A DNA stretch of 64,000 nucleotides from Hyphomicrobiaceae bacterium (GTDB taxonomy: Bacteria; Pseudomonadota; Alphaproteobacteria; Rhizobiales; Hyphomicrobiaceae). The notes under the pieces are model-generated. The model was not told the DNA's origin. It did not search any database and saw nothing but the letters and a program-made list of their open reading frames with translations. The translations under genes were made by a program, and so were the position numbers. Location: assembly GCA_023384095.1 (NCBI GenBank), contig JAHDXT010000002.1, positions 62,001-126,000 on the forward strand, given 5' to 3'. Of the stretch, positions 15,872 to 25,237 are shown piece after piece (position 1 is the first letter of the stretch; every line of letters starts with the position of its first letter).

Positions 15872-18319
15872 CTACTGGCGCGCCTTGGCTCCCGTCGGGT
15901 CGTAGAATGCCTGCAACGACGCCTGCGCAGGGTAGCGCTCGCAGGCGATCTCGATCTCGAACGTGCTGCTTTCGAGGAGCTGACGCGTCACGCCCGCCTC
16001 GTGGCGCACATAGCCCATGCCGATCGCGCGCCCGAGCGTGAAGCTGTAGACGCCAGAGCGGATGTAGCCGACGAGCTCGCCGTTCATACGGATCAGCTCG
16101 TCCTTGTGCAGAACGGGCTGCGGATCGTCGAGGGCGAACATGACGAGCCTCTTTTTCAGCGTCTGCCCCCGCTGCGCGGCCACCGCCTCGCAACCGATGA
16201 ACCCGCCGGGCTTGTCCAACTTCACCGTGAAGCCGAGGCCGGCCTCGTAGGGCGTGTCGTCGGGCGTCAGGTCGAGTCCGAACTCCCGATAGGCGCGCTC
16301 CGAGCGGAGATGCTCGAGCGCGTGATAGCCCGCATGCTTCAGCCCGCGAGGCGTCCCCGCCTTCACGATGCGGTCGTAGATGTCGGCCGCGAACTCGCTT
16401 GGGATGTAGAGCTCCCAGCCGAGCTCGCCGACGAAGGTCAGCCGGTTGGCCAGCGCGCGGCCATAGCCGAGGTCGATCTCGCGCGAGGCGGCGAATGGAA
16501 ACGCCTCGTTCCCAAGGTCCGCATCCGTGAGGCTCTGCAGGAACGGCCGCGACTGCGGCCCCTGTACCGACAGCACCGAATAGGCCGACGTCACATCGGT
16601 GATGACGACGTTGTCGCCGGGAGCAACGTGGTGCCGCATCCAGGCCCCGTCGCGGGGCTGGTAGATGGCGGAGGAGACGACCATGAAACGGTCTTCGGCA
16701 AGGCGGTTGACGGTGACGTCGACCTCGATGCCGCCGCGGCGGTTGAGCATGTGGGTGTAGACGATGCGGCCCGGCGCGACGTCCACGTCGTTGGCGCAGA
16801 GCCGCTGGAGCAGCCGGCAGGCGTCGCGCCCCTGCACCAGATGCTTTCCGAACGAGCTGAGATCGAAGATCGCCACGTTCTCGCGCACGGCCTTGCATTC
16901 GGCCGCGACATGCTCGAACCAGCTCGGCCGCGCGTACGAGTAGACGTCGCGCGGCTCGACGCCCTCGGGCGCGTACCATTGCGCGCGCTCCCAGCCCATC
17001 GTCTCGCCGAAGCAGGCGCCGCGCGCGGCGAGACGGTCGTGCAACGGGCTCTTGCGGGCCTGACGCGCCGAGACCCGCTGACGGTTCGGCCAGTGCATGT
17101 GGAAGATGGAGCTCAGCGACTCGGCAGCGCGCGCTTCCACGTAGGCGGCATTCATCTGGAACGGGTGGAACCGCGCGACGTCGACATCGGCGAGGTCCAT
17201 CGTGGGCTCGCCCTCGGCGATCCACTCGGCCAGCGCCCGCGAGGCGCCGGGCGCCATCTCGAAGCCTTCGGAGTTGTAGCCGGCCGACACGTAGCACCGG
17301 GGCAGCCCCGGCAGCTCGCCGATGGCGAAGCTCGCATCGGGCGTGAAGCTTTCCGGCCCGTTCATGAACCGGCTGATCCCGACGTCCGCGAGCGCCGGAA
17401 CGCTTTCGCAGGCGTTCGCGTAAGGCAGGGCGAAGTGATCCCAGTCGTCGGGCAGCTCGATGAACTCGGTGTTGGCGGGCAGCTTGCCGAGTGGCAGGGC
17501 TTTCGCATCGGGCTCGAAGGCCCCGACCAGCAGCTTGCCCGCATCCTCCTTCAGGTAGACATGGCCGTCCGTGTCGCGCAGCATCGGTAGGCTAGGCGTC
17601 GCCATCGCCATCGATTCCGTGACGATATAGAAGTGCTCGCACGGGTTGAGCGGCACGCAGGCGCCGAGCCGCGCCGCCACCGCCCGCGTCCATAGCCCGC
17701 AAGCCAGGACCAGCCGCTCGCACGCGATCGCGCCGTGCGGCGTCTCCAGCCTGTATGCGCCGTCTGCTGCCCGGACGATGTTCGCGACCGGCGTGCTCTC
17801 GAAGAACCGGATGCCGGCCTTCCGCGACCCGGCCACGAAGGACATGACCGTGTCGACTGCGTTGAGCTGGCCGTCCTTGGGTATGAAGAGTGCGCCCCGG
17901 ACCTTCGCGACCGCAAGCCCGGGATAGAGATCGCCCGCCTCGCCAGGCGAGATCACCTGCGCCTCGATGCCGAAGCTTCTCGCAATGCTCGCGTAGCGCT
18001 TCAGCTCATGGACCCGCTCGTCGGTCCGCGCGATGGCGAGCGTGCCGTTCTGCTTGAAGCCGGTCGCCTGGCCCGTGTCGGTCTCGAGGGCCGCGTAGAA
18101 GGCGGCGTTGGGGGCAGACAAGGCCGTCATGGCGTGGGTCGAACGGAGCTGCATGATCAGTCCTGCCGCGTGCCACGACGTGCCGCAGGTGAGCGCGCCG
18201 CGCTCGAGCACGACGACGTCCCTCTTGCCGAGCTTCGCAAGCTGGTAGGCGAGGCTCGCTCCCGCGACCCCGCCACCGATGATCACGACCTCCGCATGCG
18301 TGGGAAGCGTGCGCGTCAT
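15872..18319 (-). CDS. DAO-GcvT flavoprotein (dimethylglycine/sarcosine dehydrogenase type)
   Basis: An 815-residue two-domain enzyme. Residues 1 to about 400 are a DAO-type FAD oxidoreductase with GGGVAGASLAYQLAKLG; about 410-815 are a GcvT-like aminomethyl/tetrahydrofolate domain with ERVGY-type core and the C-terminal ALDDPQPVLHKDE segment. SWHAAGL places His50 where dimethylglycine and sarcosine dehydrogenases attach FAD covalently. Members demethylate N-methyl glycine derivatives and pass the one-carbon unit to tetrahydrofolate. It lies between an SDR gene and an aminotransferase gene, downstream of hyuAB. A paralog of nearly equal length is at 50691-53132. The exact amine is unknown. 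Confidence 0.92.
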   Translation of the reverse strand: MTRTLPTHAEVVIIGGGVAGASLAYQLAKLGKRDVVVLERGALTCGTSWHAAGLIMQLRSTHAMTALSAPNAAFYAALETDTGQATGFKQNGTLAIARTDERVHELKRYASIARSFGIEAQVISPGEAGDLYPGLAVAKVRGALFIPKDGQLNAVDTVMSFVAGSRKAGIRFFESTPVANIVRAADGAYRLETPHGAIACERLVLACGLWTRAVAARLGACVPLNPCEHFYIVTESMAMATPSLPMLRDTDGHVYLKEDAGKLLVGAFEPDAKALPLGKLPANTEFIELPDDWDHFALPYANACESVPALADVGISRFMNGPESFTPDASFAIGELPGLPRCYVSAGYNSEGFEMAPGASRALAEWIAEGEPTMDLADVDVARFHPFQMNAAYVEARAAESLSSIFHMHWPNRQRVSARQARKSPLHDRLAARGACFGETMGWERAQWYAPEGVEPRDVYSYARPSWFEHVAAECKAVRENVAIFDLSSFGKHLVQGRDACRLLQRLCANDVDVAPGRIVYTHMLNRRGGIEVDVTVNRLAEDRFMVVSSAIYQPRDGAWMRHHVAPGDNVVITDVTSAYSVLSVQGPQSRPFLQSLTDADLGNEAFPFAASREIDLGYGRALANRLTFVGELGWELYIPSEFAADIYDRIVKAGTPRGLKHAGYHALEHLRSERAYREFGLDLTPDDTPYEAGLGFTVKLDKPGGFIGCEAVAAQRGQTLKKRLVMFALDDPQPVLHKDELIRMNGELVGYIRSGVYSFTLGRAIGMGYVRHEAGVTRQLLESSTFEIEIACERYPAQASLQAFYDPTGAKARQ

Positions 18320-18413
18320 GCCGTCACCTATGCCGATCCTGTTCGGATTTGCGGCATGTTTCTCTGTTGGTCACTGCGCCTCGATCCCGCCCGGATCAGC
18401 GAGGGTCCTGCCG

Positions 18414-19196
18414 TCAGACCGCCCAGCCGCCGCAGATCACCAGCTCCTGGCCCGTGATGCTCTTGGAATCGTCGCAGGACAGGAAGACGACCGCATTTGC
18501 GATGTCCTCGGGTGTCGTGACGCGCCTCAGCGCCGTCTCGTTGACGTATTCGTCGTAGACCTGCTGATAGGTCCAGCCGCGCTTCTCCGCCTTCACCCGG
18601 CAGAGCTTCTCCATGCGCGGCGTTTCGACGATGCCGGGCATGATGGCGTTGACGTTGACATTGTACTCGCCTGCGTCGAGCGCCGCCGTCCGCGTCAGGC
18701 CGCGCACGCCCCATTTCGACGAGCTGTAGGCGGCGCGGTACTTGTAGCCGCGCATTCCCGAGCCGCCGCCGATGTTGACGATCTTGCCGTAGCGCTGCGC
18801 GATCATCGTCGGCATCACGTGCTTCATCGGCAGGAACGGGCCGATGATGTTCTTACGCAGAACGTCGGAGAAGTCCTCGGACGCGATCTCCCAGAACGGC
18901 GTCTCGATCGGGCCGGTCGCGCCCGCGGCGTTGACGAGGACGTCGATCCGGCCGTCGAAGAACTTCTTGGCCGCGTCGACGATCGCCACGACGTCGCGCT
19001 CGATCGTGGCGTCGCCCTCCTTGAGGGAGACCTTGACGCCTTTGGCGCTCAGCTCCTCGGCAAGCGTCTCGAGCGGGCCGCGCGTGCGTGCGGTGAGAAA
19101 GAGCTCGGCGCCTTCCTCGGCGAGCTTGCGCGTGATCGTGCCGCCCATGCCCTGAGCTGCGCCGGTGACGATGACCTTGCGGTTCTGGAGCTTCAT
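18414..19196 (-). CDS. Short-chain dehydrogenase/reductase
   Basis: A 260-residue classical SDR from the ATG at 19196 (MKLQNRKVIVTGAAQGMGG), which overlaps the hyuB stop as ATGA. The nucleotide motif TGAAQGMGG, the NAAG motif, and the catalytic YSSSK (AAYSSSKWGV) are present. It would interconvert an alcohol and a ketone or aldehyde with NAD(P). A longer open frame upstream is not family-like. It sits between hydantoinase subunit B and the DAO-GcvT gene, so it probably handles an intermediate of the same pathway. Confidence 0.92.
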   Translation of the reverse strand: MKLQNRKVIVTGAAQGMGGTITRKLAEEGAELFLTARTRGPLETLAEELSAKGVKVSLKEGDATIERDVVAIVDAAKKFFDGRIDVLVNAAGATGPIETPFWEIASEDFSDVLRKNIIGPFLPMKHVMPTMIAQRYGKIVNIGGGSGMRGYKYRAAYSSSKWGVRGLTRTAALDAGEYNVNVNAIMPGIVETPRMEKLCRVKAEKRGWTYQQVYDEYVNETALRRVTTPEDIANAVVFLSCDDSKSITGQELVICGGWAV

Positions 19197-20806
19197 TTGT
19201 CCTGTTCCTTCTCGTGCCGTGTTTCCGGTGCGCCGTATCCGCCCCCCCCGCTCGATCTCATGATCACGCAATCGCCCTCGTGCAGCGTCACGTGGGTCTT
19301 GCCCGAGATCTCCTGGCGCTCTCCATTCGAGCGTTCCACCACGATGCTGAACGGCTTGCCCGACTCCCCTCCCTGCAGCCCGTAGGGCGGGACCACGCAG
19401 CGCTCCACCATGCTCGTCATGGCCATCTCGGGTGCGAGAATCCGGTAGTGGCGCTCCTGTCCTTCGCCGCCGGAATGCCGGCCGCGCCCGCCCGAGCCTC
19501 GTCTCAGCGCCTGCCGCTCGATCCGGATCGGGTAGAATTTCTCGATGATCTCGGCGGGCGTATTCATGACGTTCGACATGTGCGGGCGCGCGGCCGGGCC
19601 GCCATCGCGATCAGCCCGGGCGCCCTCGCCGCCGCCATGGACCTCGTAGAGCGTCGTCCATTGGCCGGTGCGCGGGTCCGTCCCGCCGAAGAGGAGGAGC
19701 CCCGAGGTGGTGGACCCGCCGGCGCTCAGCCGTTCGGGGACCGCCGCCTCCATGGCCTTGAAGATCGCATCGACGATCCGTTGCGAGGTTTCGTGATTCC
19801 CGCCCACCACCGGTCGAGTGAACGGCGGGTTCAGGAGCGAGCCGGGACGCGTCAGGACCTGCAGCGGCCGGCCGCACCCGGCATTGGGCTGGATGTCGGG
19901 GCCGGCGATCGCCTTCATCGCGTAAAAGACGCTCGCCCAGGTCGTGAAAGGCGTCGCGTTGAGTGGCCCGCGGGCGGCATCGTCGGTCTCGGTGAAATCG
20001 AAACGGGCCGTGTCCCCCTTGATCGTGATGCGCACGCGGACGCCGATCCGGCGGTCGTCGATGCCGTCGTGGTCGAGAAAGTCCTCGCCGAAATATTCGC
20101 CGTCCGGGATCTCGCGGATCGCGGCCCGCATCTGCGCCTCGGACTGGTCGTGAATATCCGCGATCGCGCTCTGGACCGTCTCCGCGCCGTATCTTCCGAA
20201 CAGATCCTGCAGCCGCGCATCCGCCGACCGGGTCGCCGCCATCTGCGCGAGGATGTCGCCCTCGCGCTCCTCGCCGCCGCGCACGTTCGCCACGACGATG
20301 TCCAGCTTCTCCCGATCGGGACCCTCGGCGGTGAAGAGCCGGAAGGGCGGGATCCTGAGGCCCTCCTGCCAGCAGTCCCGGGCATCCGGCACATAGCTTC
20401 CCGGACGCGCGCCGCCGATATCCGCCCAGTGCGCAAGGCTGACCGCGAACGCCTGGACCTTGCCTTCGGCGAACACCGGCCGGATCGCCTTGACGTCGGG
20501 CAGATGATTGCCGCCCACCTCCGGCAGGTTGAGGAACCAGACGTCGCCCGGGCGCAGCTTCTCGGCGGGAACGCGCTTTAGGAACTCCTGCACCGTCGAG
20601 CCCATGATCCCGAGATGGGCCGGAATGTCGCGTCCCTGCGCGATCAGGCCGCCTTGGGCATCGGTCAGCGCAGAGGACAGGTCGCCGGCCTCGCGCAGGA
20701 GCGGCGAGCGCGCCGAGCGCATGACGACGATGGACATTTCCTCGGCGATCGCGGTCAGCGCGTTGCGGATGACCTCGATGGTGAACGGATCGGGCTTGCG
20801 CGTCAT
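19193..20806 (-). CDS. hyuB: Hydantoinase/oxoprolinase subunit B
   Basis: A 537-residue HyuB-family protein from the ATG at 20806 (MTRKPDPFTIEVIRNALTAI). Family marks are EMSIVVMRSARSPLLREAGDLS, DIPAHLGIMG and the glycine-rich GSGGRGRHSGG segment near the C terminus. With HyuA it forms an ATP-dependent amidohydrolase complex of the 5-oxoprolinase, N-methylhydantoinase and acetone carboxylase group. One base separates the hyuA stop from this ATG, and its end overlaps the SDR start, so translation is coupled on both sides. Cysteine and metal ligands were not assigned. Confidence 0.94.
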   Translation of the reverse strand: MTRKPDPFTIEVIRNALTAIAEEMSIVVMRSARSPLLREAGDLSSALTDAQGGLIAQGRDIPAHLGIMGSTVQEFLKRVPAEKLRPGDVWFLNLPEVGGNHLPDVKAIRPVFAEGKVQAFAVSLAHWADIGGARPGSYVPDARDCWQEGLRIPPFRLFTAEGPDREKLDIVVANVRGGEEREGDILAQMAATRSADARLQDLFGRYGAETVQSAIADIHDQSEAQMRAAIREIPDGEYFGEDFLDHDGIDDRRIGVRVRITIKGDTARFDFTETDDAARGPLNATPFTTWASVFYAMKAIAGPDIQPNAGCGRPLQVLTRPGSLLNPPFTRPVVGGNHETSQRIVDAIFKAMEAAVPERLSAGGSTTSGLLLFGGTDPRTGQWTTLYEVHGGGEGARADRDGGPAARPHMSNVMNTPAEIIEKFYPIRIERQALRRGSGGRGRHSGGEGQERHYRILAPEMAMTSMVERCVVPPYGLQGGESGKPFSIVVERSNGERQEISGKTHVTLHEGDCVIMRSSGGGGYGAPETRHEKEQDK

Positions 20807-20807
20807 A

Positions 20808-22823
20808 TCAGCAACCTTCTGCCGCGATGTGCAGATGCTCGAATGGGCCGACCCAAACCGTCGCGCCCGGGTCGACGACGATCGTGGACCAGGAGTCCTC
20901 GATGATCGCGGGGCCTTCGCACCGCCAATCGCGCGGCAGGAGGTTGCGGTCGAAGCACGGGGTGTCGCGCTCGACGCCCCCTTCGAACCAGCACTTGCGA
21001 ACCATCCTGGGCTCGGCCTTGCCGCCCGTGCCGTCGGTTTCGACCGAGTCGGCGTGGTGCATCGGCGGCGCAGAGACGGTGACGCGGATCGTGTCGACCT
21101 CCCAGTCCTCGTCGGTGGCGAACCCGAAAAGTCTCTCGTGCGCGGCCTTGAACGCCGCATCGACGACCGCCAGGTCGTAGGGCGCATCGAGCGGCACTTC
21201 CACCGTGTCGCTCTGACCGGCGTACCGGAGCAGGCCGGCAGCCCGGGCCTGCAGCGTATCGGCGGGACACCCCGCCTTGATCAATGGCTCGCTCAGCCGA
21301 TCACGCATCCGCCCCAGGCTGTCCTGCAACGATTCGGCGCTCCACCGTGATTTGTTCATGTGCAGCGGCCGTTGCTCGGCGTAGCTCATCTCCGCCGTCA
21401 GGCAGCCGAAGGCCGAGAAGGCGCTCGAGAAGCGCGGCACGATGATCTTGCTGATCCCGAACTCGCGCGCCAGAGACACGGCGTGCATGGGTCCCGCGCC
21501 GCCGAAAGCGAGCAGGCTGCAGCTCCGCGCGTCGATTCCGTGCTCGATCGTGACCCGCCGCAGCGCGCGCGCCATGTTCGCATTGGCCACCCGCCGCACT
21601 CCGAGCGCCGTCTCGTGGATGGACGTGCCGAAGGCCGCGGCCAGCGGCTCGAACGCGGTCGCCGCCTTGCCGACATCGAGCCGCACGCTTCCGCCGAGCC
21701 TCCGCCTCGGATCGATATAGCCGAGCAGGATGTTCGCATCCGCGACTGTGGGCTGCGTGCCGCCGAGCCCGTAACATGCGGGACCGGGAGCCGCGCCCGC
21801 GGAATCGGGACCGACTCGCACCGCCTTGCCGTCGCGCCGCGCAATGGAGCCGCCGCCAGCACCGATCGTCTCGATGGACACCATCATCTGGCGGATCGGA
21901 TAGCCGGCGATGCGCTGGTTGCTGTCGATCTGGACCTTGCCGTCGACGATGACGCTGACGTCCGTCGTTGTGCCGCCCATGTCGAAGGAGATGACGCTCG
22001 GCAGCTCGAGCTGCCGGGCGACGGCCGCGGCCGCCGCGACGCCCGCAGCCGGGCCCGAGAGCGCAAGCGCCAGCGGCCGCGACGCGATCGAGGCGGCAGA
22101 CGCCATCCCGCCTGCGGAATGGAACATGTGCAGGGCGGTCAGTGAGCCGATCTTGCCGACGAGCCGGTCGAGATAGCGCGCGATGAGCGGCATCAGCGCC
22201 GCGTTCATCGCCGTGGCGTTCGTGCGCTCGTACTCGCGCGGCTCCGGGTTGAGCTGGTGCGACAGCGCGATGTGGGGAACGACCCTGCACAGGGCCGCGC
22301 CGAGGCGCGTCTCATGCTCTCCGTTCAGGTAGCTGTGCAGGAGCGAGATGGCGACCGCCTCCACCCCGAGGGCCGCGATCTCGCGCGTCAGGCGCTCGAT
22401 CTCCGCCTCCGTGAGCTCGGTGATCACGTCGCCCTGCGCGTCGATCCTCTCGCGCGCCTCGATCCGGAGCCTGCGCGGGACCAGCGGCTCGGGCCGCGGC
22501 GTCACCTCCATCTTGTAGAGCTCGCGCCGGTTCTGCCGGCCGATGTCCAAAGCCTCCGCGAACCCCTCGGTTGCGACGAGTGCAATCGGCGGAAGGCGTC
22601 CCTCCACGATCGCGTTGGTCGCCATGGTCGTGCCGTGCACGATGTCGTGGATGTCGTCGAGCTTGAGGTTGACGGACTCGCAGGCCGCGACGAGGGCCGA
22701 CATCGGATCGCTGGGATCGCTGAGGACCTTGCCTGTGCGCAAGGCGTTGCTTTTTCGCTCGACGGCCACGACGTCCGTGAATGTCCCGCCGATATCGATA
22801 CCCAGCAGCCAGGCTGCAGTCAT
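20808..22823 (-). CDS. hyuA: Hydantoinase/oxoprolinase subunit A
   Basis: A 671-residue HyuA-family ATPase-like subunit from the ATG at 22823 (GGGGAA upstream); the open frame extends further, but the family N terminus begins here with LLGIDIGGTFTDVVA. Other family segments are VHGTTMATNAIVEG, FDMGGTTTDVSVI and LLAFGGAGPMHA. It supplies the ATP-phosphorylating half of an ATP-dependent ring-opening enzyme with HyuB. In creatinine degraders the N-methylhydantoinase pair generates N-carbamoylsarcosine, whose sarcosine product is oxidised by DAO-type enzymes; a DAO-GcvT gene lies two genes downstream here. That analogy is inference. Confidence 0.94.
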   Translation of the reverse strand: MTAAWLLGIDIGGTFTDVVAVERKSNALRTGKVLSDPSDPMSALVAACESVNLKLDDIHDIVHGTTMATNAIVEGRLPPIALVATEGFAEALDIGRQNRRELYKMEVTPRPEPLVPRRLRIEARERIDAQGDVITELTEAEIERLTREIAALGVEAVAISLLHSYLNGEHETRLGAALCRVVPHIALSHQLNPEPREYERTNATAMNAALMPLIARYLDRLVGKIGSLTALHMFHSAGGMASAASIASRPLALALSGPAAGVAAAAAVARQLELPSVISFDMGGTTTDVSVIVDGKVQIDSNQRIAGYPIRQMMVSIETIGAGGGSIARRDGKAVRVGPDSAGAAPGPACYGLGGTQPTVADANILLGYIDPRRRLGGSVRLDVGKAATAFEPLAAAFGTSIHETALGVRRVANANMARALRRVTIEHGIDARSCSLLAFGGAGPMHAVSLAREFGISKIIVPRFSSAFSAFGCLTAEMSYAEQRPLHMNKSRWSAESLQDSLGRMRDRLSEPLIKAGCPADTLQARAAGLLRYAGQSDTVEVPLDAPYDLAVVDAAFKAAHERLFGFATDEDWEVDTIRVTVSAPPMHHADSVETDGTGGKAEPRMVRKCWFEGGVERDTPCFDRNLLPRDWRCEGPAIIEDSWSTIVVDPGATVWVGPFEHLHIAAEGC

Positions 22824-23036
22824 CGGATGTTCCCCAGGTGAACGCTTGATGCGGACGGCGCGAAGGCCCACCCCGGCAGACTCTCACGTGGCGACGCGAA
22901 GAGAAACTATCTTCTGTCTCTCCACTACCAAGCCTAATTCTATATCACCCCTCGACGCTGGATTATCGTTGCGCGGGCGCGCGTCGAGGCGCCGTGGCGC
23001 AGGAAGTCTCTGACAATGGCGGTGATCCCGAGCCTC

Positions 23037-24398
23037 TCAGCTACAGCCACAGCCGTGGGCACCGGAGTCCTCTTCGATCGGCTGGTCGCTGGTTCGCTCC
23101 AGGACGTCGAAGCCGTTGTAGCGATCGATGATGTAGATCAGACCGCGGGCATCGATGTCGACGTCGTTGGTTCCGACCGCCTTGGCGCCGCCGCTCGGCT
23201 CGGGAACGAAATAGCCCGTCTCGACCGGTCTGGTCGGATCCCCGACGTCGACGACGCGCACGCCGCCGGCGAACCAGGCCGCGCATACCGTCGTATCCTC
23301 GAAGTGCTCCTGGAATTGATGGCAACCGAACCACGACTCGGGCCGTGCCCAGGGCGTGTGCAGCTCGCTTACCGAGAACACCGACATCGGCTTGATCGCG
23401 GTAAGGTCGGTCACGTCGAAGAGCCACAACATGCCGTGCGGCTGCCCGCGCCGATGGACTTGGGTCTCGTCCGCGACCACCGCCACTCGGCGCCCGCGTA
23501 TCTCGAACGGCATCGGCAGAACCGTGTGCGTCGGCTCGGAGAATGGGGGGTGGTAGTTGTGGTGCGCGATGGTCCGAGGCCGATGGATATCGGTGAGATC
23601 GACGGCGAAGAAGCCGGCCCAGAGGCCCGAGACCCAGAGCTGGCTGCCCTGCCTCAGCGCGTGATGCACGCGCCAGTTGTCCTCGATCCAGTGCGGCTCC
23701 TCGCCGGCGGCGACATGCTGGCCCGGAATGCCCCAATGTGACACGTACTTCGGGTGCACCGGATCGGCGACGTCATAGATGACGACGATGTTGCCGCGAT
23801 AGCCTTCCCACTCGGTGGAGGCATAGAGGTATTTGTCATCGACATCGAAGCGGTGCACGCCCCAGCCGTGCGTCCTCTCGTGCTTGATGAGCTTCGGCTC
23901 GGCCTTGTTCGAGATGTCGTAGATGCGAAAGCCACCGTCGTGGTAGCCGCGCTTGCCCGCCTCCCGCAGCACCGCCACGTCACTCTCGCTGAGGCGATGC
24001 ATTTTGCCATCGGCATTGAGGTTGCGGCTCATGAATTCGGCCAGCTCGGAGTCGGTTGGCAGGCGTCCGAGCTCCTGCGCAGCACCGCTGGCGTAGGCAT
24101 GGAGCTGCTCGCCTTTGCGGAAGTAGTAGCGATTGTCCTGCTCGTGGTTGGTGAACATCAGGTCGCCGACGACGCGCACCTTATGGGAGTGCGTGTAGCT
24201 GTCCTCGAGCATCACCCGGGACACCAGGCGAGGGTTGGTCGGGTCGGAAACATCGACGACCGAGGTGCCGTAGGGCGGGCTCAGGTGCCCTACGTAAGCA
24301 TGGTCTCCCACCACGACGACCTGACCGCCACCCGGCATGTCGAGGTGGCCCAACCGGCGCACGTGCCTGGCGCTGTCGACTTCCCTCGCTCGTTCCAC
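23037..24398 (-). CDS. LVIVD-repeat beta-propeller protein
   Basis: A 453-residue protein built of repeated blades of the LVIVD type: VVVVGDHAYVGHL with SVVDVSDPTNPRLVS, GFRIYDISNKAEPKL, IVVIYDVADPVHPKYVS, FFAVDLTDIHRPRTI and VRVVDVGDPTRPVETG. Histidines cluster around the blades (HSHKV, NHEQ, HGWGVHRFD), which could bind metal or cofactor. No signal peptide is evident, and it ends in GCGCS. The family is poorly characterised. It is encoded between an SDR and hyuA on the same strand with 59 and 213 base gaps, so it may be a structural or binding partner of the pathway enzymes. Confidence 0.82.
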   Translation of the reverse strand: MERAREVDSARHVRRLGHLDMPGGGQVVVVGDHAYVGHLSPPYGTSVVDVSDPTNPRLVSRVMLEDSYTHSHKVRVVGDLMFTNHEQDNRYYFRKGEQLHAYASGAAQELGRLPTDSELAEFMSRNLNADGKMHRLSESDVAVLREAGKRGYHDGGFRIYDISNKAEPKLIKHERTHGWGVHRFDVDDKYLYASTEWEGYRGNIVVIYDVADPVHPKYVSHWGIPGQHVAAGEEPHWIEDNWRVHHALRQGSQLWVSGLWAGFFAVDLTDIHRPRTIAHHNYHPPFSEPTHTVLPMPFEIRGRRVAVVADETQVHRRGQPHGMLWLFDVTDLTAIKPMSVFSVSELHTPWARPESWFGCHQFQEHFEDTTVCAAWFAGGVRVVDVGDPTRPVETGYFVPEPSGGAKAVGTNDVDIDARGLIYIIDRYNGFDVLERTSDQPIEEDSGAHGCGCS

Positions 24399-24457
24399 GG
24401 TCTGCCCTTTCTCTGCAACAGGACCAGCTCGATGCTATAGCGGAGTCAAAGGCGGCT

Positions 24458-25237
24458 TCAGATGGCGAGGGTCTCGACACCGGCGCACACATTGAGACAC
24501 TGCCCCGTGATGTTGCGCCCGCCGGGCGACGCCAGAAAAACCGCCATCTCGGCAATGTCGGAGGTCGTCACCACGCGTCGCAGCGAAATACGGGAATAAG
24601 TACGTCGTCGTAATTCCTCGGGTTCAATGCCGAGCAGCGGTGCGCGGCGCACGAAATTCCGTTCGTGCCTTTCACCGGCGACCCATCCCGGCAAAATCGC
24701 ATTCACCCGGATGTCATGAGGGCCGAGCTCCATCGCCAGGCCCTGTGTCAATCCCACGACGGCCCATTTCGACGACGAATATGCGGTGCGGAGCGGGTAT
24801 CCAAGACGGCCAGCCACAGATGAGATGTTGATGACCGCGCCGCCTCCGGCCTCTTTCAACATCGGAACCCCGCGCCTCAGACAATAGAACATGCCGTGCA
24901 CGTTTATGGCATACGTGCGCTCCCATTCGGCCGGCGGGAGATCCTCGATCGGCCCCATCGGACCGGTGACACCGGCGTTGTTGACGAGGACGTCGAGCCC
25001 GCCCAGGGACCGCTCCGCGTCTTCGAAAACCCGGTCGACGGCCGCGGCGTCGGCGACGTCCGCGAGCGTCCCCTCGATGCCGCAATCCTCGTGCAGGGCA
25101 TCGAGATGCTCCTGCGCGATGTCGCACACATGTACCATTGCGCCGAGGGCGGCAAACTGGCGTGCGATCTCCGCGCCGATGCCGCCGCCGCCGCCCGTGA
25201 CGAGCACGCGAAGGCCGCTGACCGCGCCGTTATTCAT
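24458..25237 (-). CDS. Short-chain dehydrogenase/reductase
   Basis: A 259-residue SDR from ATG 25237 (MNNGAVSGLRVLVTGGGGG), with GGAGA at spacing nine. The nucleotide-binding TGGGGGIG, NNAG and catalytic YSSSK (TAYSSSKWAV) motifs are intact. A longer in-frame extension reaches 25420, but it has no family similarity. It is the first gene of the minus-strand run ending at the aldehyde dehydrogenase, so it is probably the promoter-proximal enzyme of that operon. Substrate unknown. Confidence 0.9.
   Translation of the reverse strand: MNNGAVSGLRVLVTGGGGGIGAEIARQFAALGAMVHVCDIAQEHLDALHEDCGIEGTLADVADAAAVDRVFEDAERSLGGLDVLVNNAGVTGPMGPIEDLPPAEWERTYAINVHGMFYCLRRGVPMLKEAGGGAVINISSVAGRLGYPLRTAYSSSKWAVVGLTQGLAMELGPHDIRVNAILPGWVAGERHERNFVRRAPLLGIEPEELRRRTYSRISLRRVVTTSDIAEMAVFLASPGGRNITGQCLNVCAGVETLAI

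Noticed and set aside
22870-22990. Promoter-like TATAGAAT on the minus strand upstream of hyuA
   Set aside because: A convincing -35 partner is absent, and the gap could be internal to the operon.
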